Assembly: GCA_019925095.2 (NCBI GenBank)
Contig: CM034406.1
Span: 15,865,388-15,929,387, forward strand
Length of the DNA stretch: 64,000 nt
Direction: 5' to 3'
Origin: Dendrolimus kikuchii
Taxonomy: Eukaryota > Arthropoda > Insecta > Lepidoptera > Lasiocampidae
The notes under the pieces are model-generated. The model was not told the origin of the DNA and did no database searches. It saw only the letters and a list, made by a program, of their open reading frames with translations. The stretch's first letter is position 1. Each line of letters starts with the position of its first letter. A program made the translations under genes and the position numbers. Shown piece after piece: positions 1 to 13,400 of the stretch.

Positions 1-175
1 GTTCAGCGGCACCACCTACCGGGTCCAATCGTGAATCTAAACCATTCCGGAATCAACTTGAACACACACAAAAATAATTTCACCTAAATCCTGGAACCCG
101 ATTACAGCGCCATCTGCCTGGTTCAAATTGTGAATCTAAACCAACACTGGAACCACTCAAACACTTATTTTTTTA
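1..175. repeat. Interspersed repeat family, two tandem units
   Basis: Two imperfect units carrying gtgaatctaaacca occur about 105 bases apart. The reverse-complement motif (gattcacrattggawccggtagg) recurs at 34440-34655 and 43225-43425, so this is a dispersed family rather than unique sequence. No coding potential is seen. Confidence 0.6.
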
Positions 176-199
176 CACCTTTGCTTACATTATTGAAGT

Positions 200-694
200 A
201 TTAGTAGGGATTCCTTATTTTTATATAGCCTATATTAATCAGGGATAATGTAGCATTCGAATGGTAAAAGAATTTTTGAAATCGGTCCAGTAGTTTTTGA
301 GTTTATTCTTTTTTTTTTTATTGCAGGAGTTCAGCAGACAGGCCCACTTGATGGAAAGCGGTTACCATCGCCTATGGACATTTGCAACACCAAAGGTGCT
401 ACAAATGCGCTGCTGCTCTCTTAAGAGACTGGAACCAGTTCACTAATGCCGGAACACAACTCAAGGTTGTTATGGCGACATGCTTTAGACCAGGGGTGGT
501 AGCCATCCAGTCGGGCAAATGCCCTACCACCTGGCTATGGGTTGTTTTGTCGCCTCTTACGACAGGCCGCTCGGCCGCAGGAAATTGTATTCTTTCTCCG
601 TTCCTGCACGGATGCAAAACATACATGTAATTCATTACAAACATACAAAAATACAAATCTTTCCTCTTTATAATATAGTATTAGTATAGATAAA
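200..694 (+). repeat. Lepidopteran-type interspersed repeat, split by a SINE
   Basis: The right part of a repeat whose family reads gaaatcggtccagtagtt internally and ends in ttagtatagat. It is interrupted at about 306-613 by a SINE. A fuller copy of the family is at 3591-3854, and a head fragment is at 1066-1276. Confidence 0.6.
308..613 (-). mobile_element. SINE-A copy 1
   Basis: A near-complete SINE-A of about 300 bp. Its sense strand starts tccgtgcaggaacggagaaa and ends in an A-rich tail, seen here as the T-run at 308-319. It matches the copies at 16014, 19477, 20461 and 21577 along its full length. No tRNA A/B box was recognised in the head, so its promoter class is undetermined. Confidence 0.85.
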
Positions 695-811
695 GATTTT
701 ATTTATTACATGTTACTATTTATCCCTACCGTTATTGCTATCTATGGTTTGAATTATATATTTTATTGTTTCGATTCCATAAATGACTATAGTAATGTAT
801 TTTATTGTCAC

Positions 812-843
812 ATATTTCTAAGCTTTTGAAAGCTTAGAAATAT
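812..843. repeat. Perfect 15-bp hairpin in AT-rich palindrome
   Basis: ATATTTCTAAGCTTT at 812-826 is the exact complement of 829-843 with a 2-base centre. Flanks tattttattg and aaaataaaata extend the symmetry imperfectly. It is probably the core of a small MITE. Confidence 0.65.
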
Positions 844-1065
844 ATGAAAATAAAATATATAGGAATATACTCGGATGGTATAATTTTTAACGACAACTAA
901 CTGTGACGTACAGACAGACAGGCATAGAAATGAGAACATAAGGTTTTTATTTTACAGCAAGTTATCGCAACCTCAGAGATGTATAAAAGTTTAAAAAACA
1001 TAATATTTTCTTAAGTTACGTAGTTTTATTATTTAAAAAACATGACTAGAGAGATATAAATAACT

Positions 1066-1276
1066 AGCTGCGCCCGCGGTTTCACCCGCATGGTGATGGA
1101 AAATCGTTATATTTTGGATAATTCACACTTTATAAATTATAGCCTATTTGTGGTATTCTGATGTGTAAGCTATATTATTCTAAAGTTTCATCAAAATCCA
1201 TTCAGCAGTTTTTGTGTGAAAGAGTAACAAACATTCGTACAAACTTATAACTTTGTAATATTTATAGAGAAGAGAT
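1066..1276 (+). repeat. Lepidopteran-type repeat, head portion
   Basis: Starts aactagctgcgcccgcggt and contains tttcatcaaaatccattcagcag. The same family is seen at 3591-3854. It shows the usual CCCGCG-rich head of a short non-coding lepidopteran repeat. Confidence 0.6.
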
Positions 1277-1340
1277 ATACACATCTGCGTAAGTTAAGAC
1301 AGGTGCACTATGACGTCATAATTGTCTTGTTGACTTGCAG

Positions 1341-1433
1341 GTTCGAGCGTCGCTCGTTCGGCCGCGACTCCTTCTCCTCTGACATCAAGAGGGAACGGGA
1401 CGATCGATTCAACAACGAAAAGACGCGCGACAG
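1341..1433 (+). CDS. 4E-T: 4E-T exon a (first in window)
   Basis: Follows tgacttgcag and ends before gtaagta. It encodes residues 1-30 of the visible protein, with FERRSFGRDSFSSDIKRERD. The first G completes a codon from an unseen upstream exon, so coding sequence exists left of the window. Charged Arg/Asp/Glu-rich composition fits the N-terminal third of 4E-T. Confidence 0.85.
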
Positions 1434-4400
1434 GTAAGTAATCTTACTCCACGCCCAGAGTCAAATAATGGCTTGTTAACCATAGGGGCCATCCATAATC
1501 CATCGACGAAGTGTGACAAGGGGTGGGAGGGGTCCTGAATGTCGTGACGTCACATTTCAAAATAAAGTTCGTGTTTTTTTCTAAAATATTTCTATCTGAA
1601 TTTTCAGACTTTGTGTGGTATAAAAAAATAATGTGTAACTCGAGACAGAGTGTGATTTTCAATTCGTGTGTATTAATCGATACGTGCATATTGGTAATCT
1701 GACATTTTCTTCACTCGGGGAATGAAGTAATGTGGTGAACTTGGTGATGAATTGTTCCAGAGAGGACAATCGTAGATCTGGTGGTCGCTATTCTCAACGA
1801 CGATTTGAGAAGGAAGATGAACCTGAATGGTATGTATATTTTTTTAAATTATTTTGATTTTCCATATATTTTTTTTTGTTCTTCTGTTTGTCATATCATT
1901 TTCTTATATTGTTATGTATTGTTATATACTATATTGTGTTATCCTCTTTAAGTATTAGGATGACTGTATATCTGTAATATTATAAAATTTCAAAACATGC
2001 GTGTCTATACATTGAAGCTATTAAAAAAAACAACTGGAATAGACTATATAAACGATGGAGAACATGATGCATTTTTTTTTTTAGATTTCTTGTCTGTTTG
2101 TTCGGGATTCACGTAAAAACTACGAGGCCGGTTTCGATGCGGTTTTCGCTAATCGACACCAAATTATTAGACTTAAAATCTTACTTATTATTATACTAAT
2201 GATTTAAAAGGGCCAGATAGAAAAAAATTGAATTCCAATGTGATTTTTTACTGATCGATAGCAAATTTAATGTAATAAAATGTGTAATAGTTTTTATCCC
2301 GGGAACCCCACAAAAATTTTCCCGGAAGCGGTTTGAAACTGTTCACAGGCATAAAAATTAGTTTATTCTGACACAGTTTTCTCTCAAACGATAGCTTACA
2401 TGGTTTTTTTTGGCCCGAAATCCCGCGGGAATTTCAAGTCAAACTTAAATGAAGTCGCGGGCATACCCTAGTTATTAAATATTATTTGAATTAATGATTA
2501 ACATTAGGTATCTACGATGGGTCAAATGTATAATGAGGCGGGTTTGCCACTGAAAGTCGGTATTTTTACGAGGCAGGTCTTGTAAAATTTCAAGATTCGG
2601 GGCTGCTGTTGTGTTATTATCCTTAACACAAACGTAACATGCTGTGTTTGGGACTTCACAAGTTGATCATATTTTGTTTGCTCGCAGGTTTAGTGGGGGG
2701 CCCACTTCGAAGCTCGAGACGATCGAACTGCGCGGTTTCGATGAGCCGATCAAGAAAAATGAGACTGCGAACAATAAAGAGACTGAGGTATTGTTATTAT
2801 ACAACAGATTCAAAATATATAGTATTTTTATTCAGTTACACGTATTAAAATTCAGTGCAGGTTATGCCTGGAAGTGACGTCCTATAATTTTTACGGTCTC
2901 TAGGTTGGAATAATAATAATGTAAATGTACCTACCTTTCATATTAACTTTTTTCTTTTTCTTTTAGTGTTGACCACAATTGTTTGATTTATTTGACTATA
3001 TTTTTTTTTAAATCTTTACCGATCAATGTAAAAAATTATACGAATTCGAAATTCATAAACATAATTCGATTAAATATATATTAAATACATAATAATAATT
3101 ATTACTACATATTAAATACATAAATATAAAAGCTCATTGATAGCACCTTTGCCGCTCTCTAAAGGGAGACTGGAACACAATCAAGGTGTTTATGACGGCA
3201 TACTTTAAACCAGGGGTGGTAGCCATCCAGACGAATACCCTGCCATCTGGCTGTGGGTTGTTTTGTCACTTCTTACGACAGGCTGCCCGGCCGCAAGAAA
3301 TTGTATTATTTTTCCATTTCAGCATGGATATGGCTGTACAAAATCTAGAAAAGTCTCTTATTGGTGTTTAAGCAATTAGGTTTAGAAGAAAAGTAATTTT
3401 AATTGATTATAACAAAATTTAAATATCAATAAAATAATCAGTTATTTGTCTTTATTAAGAAATGGAGCAATAGCGGCGGTTCGCGGTCCCCGGCCGAGAG
3501 ATGGCGTGATACCTCTTCGCCGGTCGCACCGACACCCACCGACTCAATCAACACCAGCAATGTTAGTATATTTGTCATCACATTTATTCAAAACTAGCTA
3601 CCCGCGATTTCGTACGCGTGGAATAGTTAAAAAAAAGTAAGTTAATAAAAACCCCCCGATTTTGAAACATTCTTCATTGGTGCTCTGCTCCTATTGGTCT
3701 TAGCGTGATGATATATAGCCTATAGCATTCCTCGATAAATGGGCTATCCAACACTGAAAGAATTTTTGAAATCAGACCAGTAGTTCCTGTGATTAGCATG
3801 TATGTTCAAGCAAACAAACAAACAAACTCTTCAGCTTTATATATTAGTATAGATGTTTCCGTTGTAACTACATAAAATAAATTAGAAAAACATTAAAAAT
3901 GTTTAAATTTTATAACAGGACAAGGATTCCGGTGTTGACTCGAAGACTGAAGAACCACCACAAAACAACAACGAGGAGCAACAGGAATTCAACCTTGACG
4001 AGTTTCTCAAGTTCGACGCCTTGCCCGATGTGCTTACCGTAAGTGCTTTCTAAAGGCTCATTTACACGTATTAAGTACATAGTAAATTATTACTTTAACG
4101 TTTCTCCCGCTCACCGTGGAGACTTGGAATGAGCTCCCAGTTCAGAATTTTCCCACAGTGCTATGGTTTGGAATTTTTTGTAAAAGTGTCGTAAAATTCC
4201 TTCGAAGCCGACAAGCATTGGTAACACCGCTGATAGTGATATAGTTGACATTGATAGCGATGTGGTTCACATTGGTAGTGACCAATGTGTACCATATCAC
4301 TACTAATAGGGACCACGTTACTGCCAGTGGGGACCAAACCACTACCGATCAATATGGCCCAACTATTTGGACCATATCACTACTAATGTCGACCACATCA

Positions 4401-7400
4401 CTATCAATATGGACCACATCACTACTACCGACTATTGGTCGACATATTGGTCGGTAGTGGTTTGGTCCCCGTTAGCAGTGACGTGGTCTACATTAGTAGT
4501 GATGTGGTCCATATGGATAGTGATGTGGTCGACATTAGTAGTGATATGGTCCACATTGGTAATGATAAGGGTCGTATTGATAGTGAAGTGGTTAATTGGT
4601 ATTGATTTCATTTCCATCAAATTTATTTCTTGTGTGTTTTCAGAACGGAGTTGGTGAATCAGAGGGAGGTAGTCGTTTCAGCCGTTGGTTCCGTCGCGAA
4701 AGTCCCACTAATGACTCGAAACATTACGAGAGGCTACTTAGTAATATGGTTGATGGTAAGTATATTAATATTTTCTGTTTACATGGTAGCTTATGTATTA
4801 CGTATATCTAAAAGATTGAAAAAAAAAGAAATGAAGTATTGTTTTATAATGGACTGGATCCCGGTTAACCCAGTCTTAGATTATGATATAAGGGTTAAAA
4901 ACAATCTGCATATTCACACTATCACAGGATTAAAATGATTGGCTACTCATAAACCTTAACTCGTAATATTTTTGGTACAAAGTAGGAAATGTAAGAGTAT
5001 AAAATTGGTGTCTAATTATTTTTCATAATGGAAAGCCTACATCCCTAGAACTAAAAAAAACCAACTGGAATATATGATATAAGCGATGGAAACATGATGC
5101 AATTTTTTTTAGATTTCTTCTCTGTTTGTTCGGGATTCATGTACAAAACTACTGGGCCGACTTCAATGCGGTTTTCACTGATCGACAGCAAATTCTTATT
5201 CAAAATGGACAAGTACATTAACAATCAGCCCGTAAAACTTCAAGTGAAAAATTTGTTGCGATTTGTTTTGCCACTTGCCCGTTACCATTCTATTTTCCAG
5301 TTGTTCGTTGCGATTCGTTTTTCCACTTATCCATTTCCATTTGTCCATTGCGATTCGTTGTTCCACTTGTCCGTTGAAGTTTCACTTCTACTATGTGTCT
5401 CAGCACACATTTCGATTTTTCGCAGTTTTACTGCAAATTATGATTGGTTAGGTTAGGTACATTTTAATGAAAGTATTTTTTATTTACACGTATTTAATTT
5501 TATCAAACAAAAAAACTGAATTTGATCCGGGACCAAAAAACATGCAGTCTAATTTAAAATTATACCGCCTCTCACCACGTCTACACTAAAATTATTGCCG
5601 CCTCTCATCACGCGATATACCTTCTACCCCCTCCACGCGGCCGTAACGCTTTTTCATGACAGAAAAAATCCTAATACAGGGAGTATTAGGATTTTATCCG
5701 TCTATATAGAAGTTTCACTTCAAAAATATCTGACCGTCTCGAAAGTCAGGGAGAGGAAATGAATGGAATTGAATGGCGCCATGTGTCACAATCCGTTGAT
5801 ATTAGAGCGAGAGAAACAGTCGATCTGTTTTATCGGTCTGTTTCTGCAGTATTCAGCGACATCTAGCTAATTTAATCAATTGCGATTACTATAAATATAT
5901 ACTCGTAGAAAGTTCGTTTGGTGCTAGATGGCGTTGTAACATTGCCGTATGAAAATCAAATGGACGTTGTGACGGATGACATGCGTGCCAATGGTTTAAG
6001 AACGGGACATGCCGAAGACAAGACTACGCGAAGTGAAGAAGAAAAAGTAGGAAAGCGGACCCTGGGTGATCGGTTTCAACCGGGATTTACCGCTCGCGTG
6101 TTGATTGATGATATAAATGTTAAGTGACTGAATTTGATTGTTTCGCATAGATTTGGACAGCTCGCCGCAGGCGGAGCATCATGCGCACGCGCATGCGCCC
6201 GCGGCGCCCGAGCCGCAGCACGTGTTCGCGCCCATCTCGCCGGCGGGCGCGCCGCCCCGCGCCGCGCCGCCGCCCCCCTCGCTCATGGACCTGCTGCTCC
6301 GGGCCAACGAGCCCAGGCAAGGTACTGTCGCCGCCACTTTTGGCTTTTCACCAGCTCTCACGTCAGCCAGTGCTATGATCCCGCTGTGGGACCTGACTGC
6401 TCCTCAGCGCTAGTTAGCCTTTTTTTCAATTATTATTAGCTTTGGCAGGCAAACAAGTAGACGGCCCTATAGATGTTTGCAACACCAGCGCTGTAGCCAG
6501 CCTCTGAGGAATTTTATAACGCTTTTCTTAAACGGCCCTATGTCATAGCGCAAAGGGAAAACGTCTTCGGCGGGAAGTTCCCTCCAGATCATTGTTGTAC
6601 GCGGAATAAACGTTCTAGAGAAGAAGGAAATGTGGGTGCTTTTGTAAAAATGAGTCATTGACACCAGATTAAACAGTTCCTCGGAACACTCCCCGTTGTA
6701 CAGACTGTAGAATGCGCAGAGAAACAGTCTCTCCAAAAAGCTATTCTCAACCATCTGCTTAGGGAGAGCAATATTACCACTTTTCACCAGGTGGGTCATC
6801 AGCTTGTATACTGTGGCCCACCTGCTTCTCAAGCCCAACGAGCCCGGGCAAGGTACTGTCATCACCACTTATGGCTTTCCATCAAGTACGTCGACTTGTG
6901 TGGTGTCATCTAGCTATGGAACCTGCTTACTCCTCATCGCCAATGAGCCTAGGCAAAGTAATATCACCACTTTCTACCAGATGGGCCAGCAGTCTGAATA
7001 TTGTAGACGGCAGCGAGACTTGCTTCTCAGGCCCAACGAGCCCAGGCAAGGTTTAGTCTCATTCGTAGGTTTGCGCCTGATTTCAGTAGTCAGTTCATTC
7101 CAATCTTTATAACTGTATATAAATGTTTATAAGCAAAAACTCGCGAAATAACTGTTTAAAACTTTGGTAAGATTTCAATATTCATTTTGGCTAATGCCAT
7201 TTTTGTTAATGGTAATACCAATTTTTTTCTACTATTATTCTGCCGCGACGATATTGTGGATTTAGTAGAATACGAATTTTGGATGCTATCGCAATAGAAT
7301 CGTGCTTTGAGTAACTTCGCAACGCCAAGACATTGTAGTAGCAGAATTGGGCCCCAGGTTGACCATCCTTTGTCAGTATATCTAGAAAAAAACAGAAAAA

Positions 7401-10400
7401 AGTGCCATTTAGTTTTTTTATATTTTTTTTATTACAGGAGTTCAACAGACAGGCAGACAGCCCACTTGATGGAATACGGTTGCCATCGCCTATGGATATT
7501 TGCAATACCAAAGGTGCTACAAATGCGCTGCTGCTCTCTTAAGTGACACTGGAACCTGGTCAAAAATAAAATAGCGGTCACAACTAGTCCCTATTAATTA
7601 ATCCCTATCAATATTAAAATTCCGAAAGCAATTCTGTCTGTCTGTTAATACAATTTCACGGAAAAACTGCTTGACCGATTTGGCTAAAACTCGGTATATA
7701 TTTTTTTTTTTCGAAGCCAAGGATGAACGAACATAGGATAGATACTTTTTATCCTGAAAACTGGAATAATTCCGGGATAAAGGTATATTTTTTTGTTTGG
7801 CTATTATGCTTTCACGGACAAAAATATTGGACTGAATTGGCAGATATTCGATATATATGTAAGTTCAATATTTAGGATGGATATAGGATACTTTTTATCC
7901 CAGAAAAAGGGACAGATTTATGTAAAGGTTGTTTCAGAAATAGGGAAATAGGTTTTGTTTTATATGTGATTTTTGATATTTATGTAGTTAACAGATAGAT
8001 AAATAAAACTAGAATGGTTTGAAATAGGGGATGAAAGTTTGTGTGGAAGACCAATCATTTCTCAAGTTTATAGATATAAAAATTCAACATCTATAAAAAA
8101 TGCGATAGAAAGAAAATAATGTTTATTTAGAGTTATTTAAAATTATTAAAGTATACATAAGCAGTTTAATAAAAGCCAAAACTTAACTAACTCTAAACAG
8201 GCCCTAACTCAGCAAATGCTGGTTGATAACAACCAACGCTGGTCTTCCGTTAGTGCCAGGCAGTAACGTCACCTTCACAGAAAAAAATACTAATGAACAT
8301 TTAATATTATTTATAATTTGATAGTAGGCCTGGCCTGTCTATCTGCTAAGCTTTCACGGAAAAACTACTGGAGTACTGGATCAGTTTTGCTGTAATTTTG
8401 TACGTATAATGTAGTTTTAAAACCGAAAATGGACACAGATACTTTTCATCCTGGGAGATGGGATAGACTTCGATATAAAATGAAGTGAATATTCCGGGGG
8501 CAAATAGCAGTAACATAAAAATTTAAAACAATGGAATCTGTATTCATGCTTGATATTTAAACTTGAGTACTAAAATCTTTAGTACTTTATAATTGAAGAG
8601 ATGAGTAGATGAAGGAGTTTTGTGACATTAAAAAAAATACGTTAAAGGAAAATGTAATGTGTGAAATATGTAATGTAAACAGGCAAGGGAACCATATTAG
8701 AACTTAAAACAACGCTTTTTGAATTTGATTTTGAAAATAGTAAGTAATGAAGGAGTTATATGTGTAGCAAAGTGATAGTAAAGGAGCTTTGTAGGCCAAT
8801 TTATCAATATTTACCTATTGTAACATATCCCTTTCATTCACTCATATCTTCAATTATATTACTTTATTATAGATTTTTACGTATATAGTTATGACATCAT
8901 AAATATTTACAACACAAAGGAGTTAAATAGCAGATCGATTTTGTTATTTAAAACGTAATTAAAATGATTTCTAATCATGATATCTTGAATGCAAGATTAT
9001 AATATGTTATTTTATTTTTAAATGACGCTAAAGTTTAATGTAGCATGTCTACGTTAGTATTGTTTAAGTTATTGATTTTGTTGTACCAGTGAATAGCGTG
9101 GGCGGTGGCAAGATCCACAGCCTGGAGGAGCTGGAGGCGCGGCTGCGGCCGCAGCACACCGCGCAGCCGCCGCACCCCGTACCTGACCACGATCTCACCG
9201 CTTTCAAACAACTCGTGAGTATAGTGGCTAATCAAATAGTGTTACTACCCTGCAGGTGAAATTTTTCAAAAAAGCGCTTGTCATTAATACTTATATGGAA
9301 AATATTTATAATTGGACAATATTAATTATTGGACATAAATTATATATTATGTCCAATAAATAATCAATTATATATAATATAATATACATAATGTATGTAT
9401 TAATTTTGTAGTATCTGTTGATGTACATATTTGTATGTTGTATTTCAGTTAGCTCAAGTGTCCGGTGGGCACGCTGTGCCAGCGGCCTCTGAACCACCCC
9501 CCAGGCACCTCCACCAGCCCCAGCCGCAGCCTCAGCCCCAACCTCAGCCCATGACCCTGTTACAGGTGAGCAAAATACCGTTATCTTAAATAGCTGGCCA
9601 ATCGTCCAGTAAAGACAGTAACTCTGCAAAAGCTCTGAAATCCTATATCTGGCGTTATAATAAGGTAAATAACACTAATATGTCTGTCAAAGCAATAAAT
9701 ATATTAACCTCTTAACTTCTACCTCCAAACAAATAAAAAAAGTTATGTCGCCTTGGTTCCGGAATCTGAGAGGCCTCATGTACATCACGTCCACTTCACC
9801 GGCAGCTAAAGAGAAAAGTATACTCACGATGTCCATTTCCCTCGCCAATTTCCTGTTTGCTGCCATAGAAATGTGTGGAATTTAAACGAGGATTTACAAA
9901 ATAGTAAAGTTGACATCATCATTCTGTCCTTACACATTTACATCAACAGATGTTGAACAAAAGTATGGAACAACAACAGAAGGTTCACCAGCAACAGCAG
10001 CAACAGCAACAACAGCAACAGCAACAACAGCCACACATACCTCAGGAGCTCCTATACAAGCTACTGCAGGTCCAGGTATATGCAAGTATTCTTTGGCAAT
10101 ATATATCTTCCAATTTATAAAAGTACTATGATCAATAGTTTTGTAAATAAATATTATACATTATCTTTTAATTTTATAGATACATATTTCATAAATACTC
10201 TTTGATTAGGCTATAGTGGTTGAAGTAGAATGTATAATATTTTTTTTGTATTTTAGTTGATTGAGAATTCATGTGAATACTACTAATGGCGAGTTCTTAT
10301 ATCTTAATATTAATTCATTTGCCTTATCATCAATAAAAATTTGACATTTCTTGTATGGAGTTTGTTAAAAATTGACATGAACAATTCTTGTAGCGCCAGC

Positions 10401-13400
10401 AGCAACAGCAGCAGCACGTTGGCAACGACATAGGTGGGTTGGGGCTCAGTGCTGCCGACAGGGAGCTACTGCAGAGGCCCGAGGCGCAAGCTATTGTACA
10501 TGGTGAGATTTATCATAGTAATAATGGCAACTCATAAACATCCCACTGCTGGACTATGTCCTCCCTAATTCTGGTAAACGGATGAAGTACCGTCTACATT
10601 TCTGCAAGCGAAATGGTAGGTTTCAGATGTAACACTAATGACGCCTTTATTTAAATAAAGTAGAATAATAAATAAATGTACACTGAACATATATTTATAC
10701 TTGGCATATCACAGCGATAAACTGATATCTTCGTATGTCCTGTTATAACATTTTATTTCAGATCTTTTCTTTTTCTTTGAAAAGAAGAAATGATCTTAAA
10801 GTTTGTTAGAGGGAAATTAGAGTGTTTGTAACTTAATATTCTAGTTTGACATAACAGATATAAAACCGGTCCTAACACACTTCCTTCTGATACACCAGTC
10901 TTTTTTTCTTTAACTTTGGTGGGAGGTTAGTCAAACTCATGTAGAGTTTGACTATAAGTTATGTCCGAGATATGTTTTTATATTCTTAAAATACCAATAA
11001 AAATATCTGAATATAATTTACGTAACTTCTTCCTGAGATTATAAAATATTTCTACCAAATTACACTATATCTGAAGCTTATACAATGGCTTATACACTAT
11101 AAGAGAAATATTCACATAATTTTCCTATTTTATTGTTGGAATACAGCATACAGCATACAGGCTGACAGCTCACCTGATGGAAAGTGGTCACTGTTTTCCA
11201 TGGCCAATGCAACATCAATGGAGTTGCTGGTCTCGAAGCGGGCGACTGCAATGCTGAAACAACTCAAGGTTGTGTTCTATATCTTACTATAGACCAGGAG
11301 TAGTAGCCATCCAGACGGCTTACTGCCCCTCGTTGTGGGTTGTTTAGTCGCCTCCTTACGACAGGTCGTCCAACTTCAGGAAATAGAATACTATTTCCTG
11401 AAGTTGGAATAAGGAATACCTTTTCTATTTCTACATGGATAGAATTAAAATATAAACCTGATTCCTGTGTTTCAACTAGGTTTAAAGGCTGGTGAAATAA
11501 CAGTGCAGCACCTTATGCAACAGTTGGGTAACCCAGGACTTCAAAGTCGCCACCGCGAAGTTCTACTCACCATACTCCGACTGCACCAACAACAGAGACA
11601 GGTAAATTTAATATAAAATGTGTTATAATAGTTGGGACGGAATATAGTGGATTCTCCACATTAGTTGCAGACTGTTACACAATAATAAGTATTGTATTGT
11701 ATGAAAAAGCGTCTATCAGCGATCATTAAGTTTAGTAAACACTACACGTATAGTTCGCAACAGGTCGACGTGGCAATTTTCTAGTGATGTGACGTCACAT
11801 CCTAGGTAGTCAATATCTTTATTTTTTTAGGATACACGAAATGGGAGTAAAACTATTACCACCTTTTTATTTCCAGTAATATTTTCAAACAGCCCTATCC
11901 AGTGTCTGATAGACAGGTTATTTATAATTATATTTTTTCAGTTCAATGTCAAAACTAAACAAATTTTACAACTGTTAAATATAATTTAAATTTTATACTA
12001 ATTTGGTAAGTCTTGGTCTATTATGATTGGCACTCATATAAAAGTCCTTATAATCAAGAAGAGAAATGAATATCAGGACAATCAAGGTGAAATAAATAAT
12101 AAAACTACGTTTTAACGGTTTTAAGCGCGGTAATTTTATTTGATTTTGGTTTTTCCGACGTTTCGGCCACTTTTCAGTGGCCGTGATCACGGAAGACAAA
12201 GATGTCAAGTGTCAACGAGTATTGTTAAAGTTTTATTTAGCCTACCGCCAACTTATTAATTTTAATTATTTAATTTTTAATTTTGTTTATGGTTATTATT
12301 TAATCTATGGGAGCCTAATCTAATTTACTACCGCTTCGCAACATGTTATGGCTTGAAGAGAAGAAGCGGCGCAAGAAACTCTTCAGCAAACATGCCTAGC
12401 TCTAATAATTTTATATAATATTAAAATGGGTGGAAGGAAAAATAAAAGTAATTATCAGTCAAGTTGGTTTGTGTTCCGTTGTACGCAGAAAGAGCTCACA
12501 GTGTCTTGAGGTCTGGCAGCTGGTTTTTGCTGGGTTTGGGTCTTAATAGTTTTGATAATTGGATCCCAAACAGGTGGTACTTGCCAACCATCTTCTCTAT
12601 TGAAATTTGGGTGTTTTTTGATTTCAATAGCCTCACGCATCATTCTAGGTATGAAACGATTCTCTTTCGCGAGGATTTGTGGGTTATCGAATCTGATGTA
12701 GTGGTTGGGTTTATCCAGCGTGTGTTCACTGATCGCAGACTTCGTAGACCTTGTGTGTTTCATGTCAGCAATGTGTTCTTTTACTCGTGTTTTTATGCTC
12801 CTCTTTGTTTGCCCAATGTATGACAATCCACACTCACAATCAAGCTTGTAGACCCCTGCATCCTGGAGTGGGATATTGCATTTCACAGGTCTCAGAAATT
12901 GGGTAATCTTTTTCTGCGGCTTGAAATATGTTTTGATTGAAGCTCGCCTGAGGATGTGACCAATTCTGTCTGTGACCCCCTTGATGTAGGGTAGGGTAGC
13001 AGGGCACCGCTCAACTGAAGGTGGTTTGGGGCCTTTGTGACGTTGGTGTGGAGTCTTCAGCTGATTGCGTTGTAGAACTCGCTTGACATGCTGAAGCTCT
13101 CCAGCTATGTGGTTCTCGTCACAAATTTTCCGTGCTCTCTGAAACAAAGATTTGCCCACGGTAGCTAACTGACTAGGATGGTGGTGAGACGACCCATTAA
13201 GGTATTTATCTGTATGGGTAGGTTTCCTATACACCGTATGACCAAGAGTATTGTCAGGGTTCCTTAGGATGAGCACATCCAGAAAAGCTAATTTATTATT
13301 TGCCTCTAGTTCCATAGTAAATTTAATATTACTGCTAATGGAATTGAGATGATCTAGAAATGCAGAGACTTTATCATTTGGGAGGACGGCAAAAGTATCG

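Noticed and set aside
4142..4657. Several open frames on both strands with repeated DHITTNV-type units
   Set aside because: Product of the 21-bp minisatellite, whose period is a multiple of three.
6804..7112. Possible alternative 4E-T exons with LLLxxNEPRQ
   Set aside because: The upstream AG sites I tested do not supply the needed phase (two bases before the first codon), so they are treated as tandem-array relics. RNA data could overturn this.
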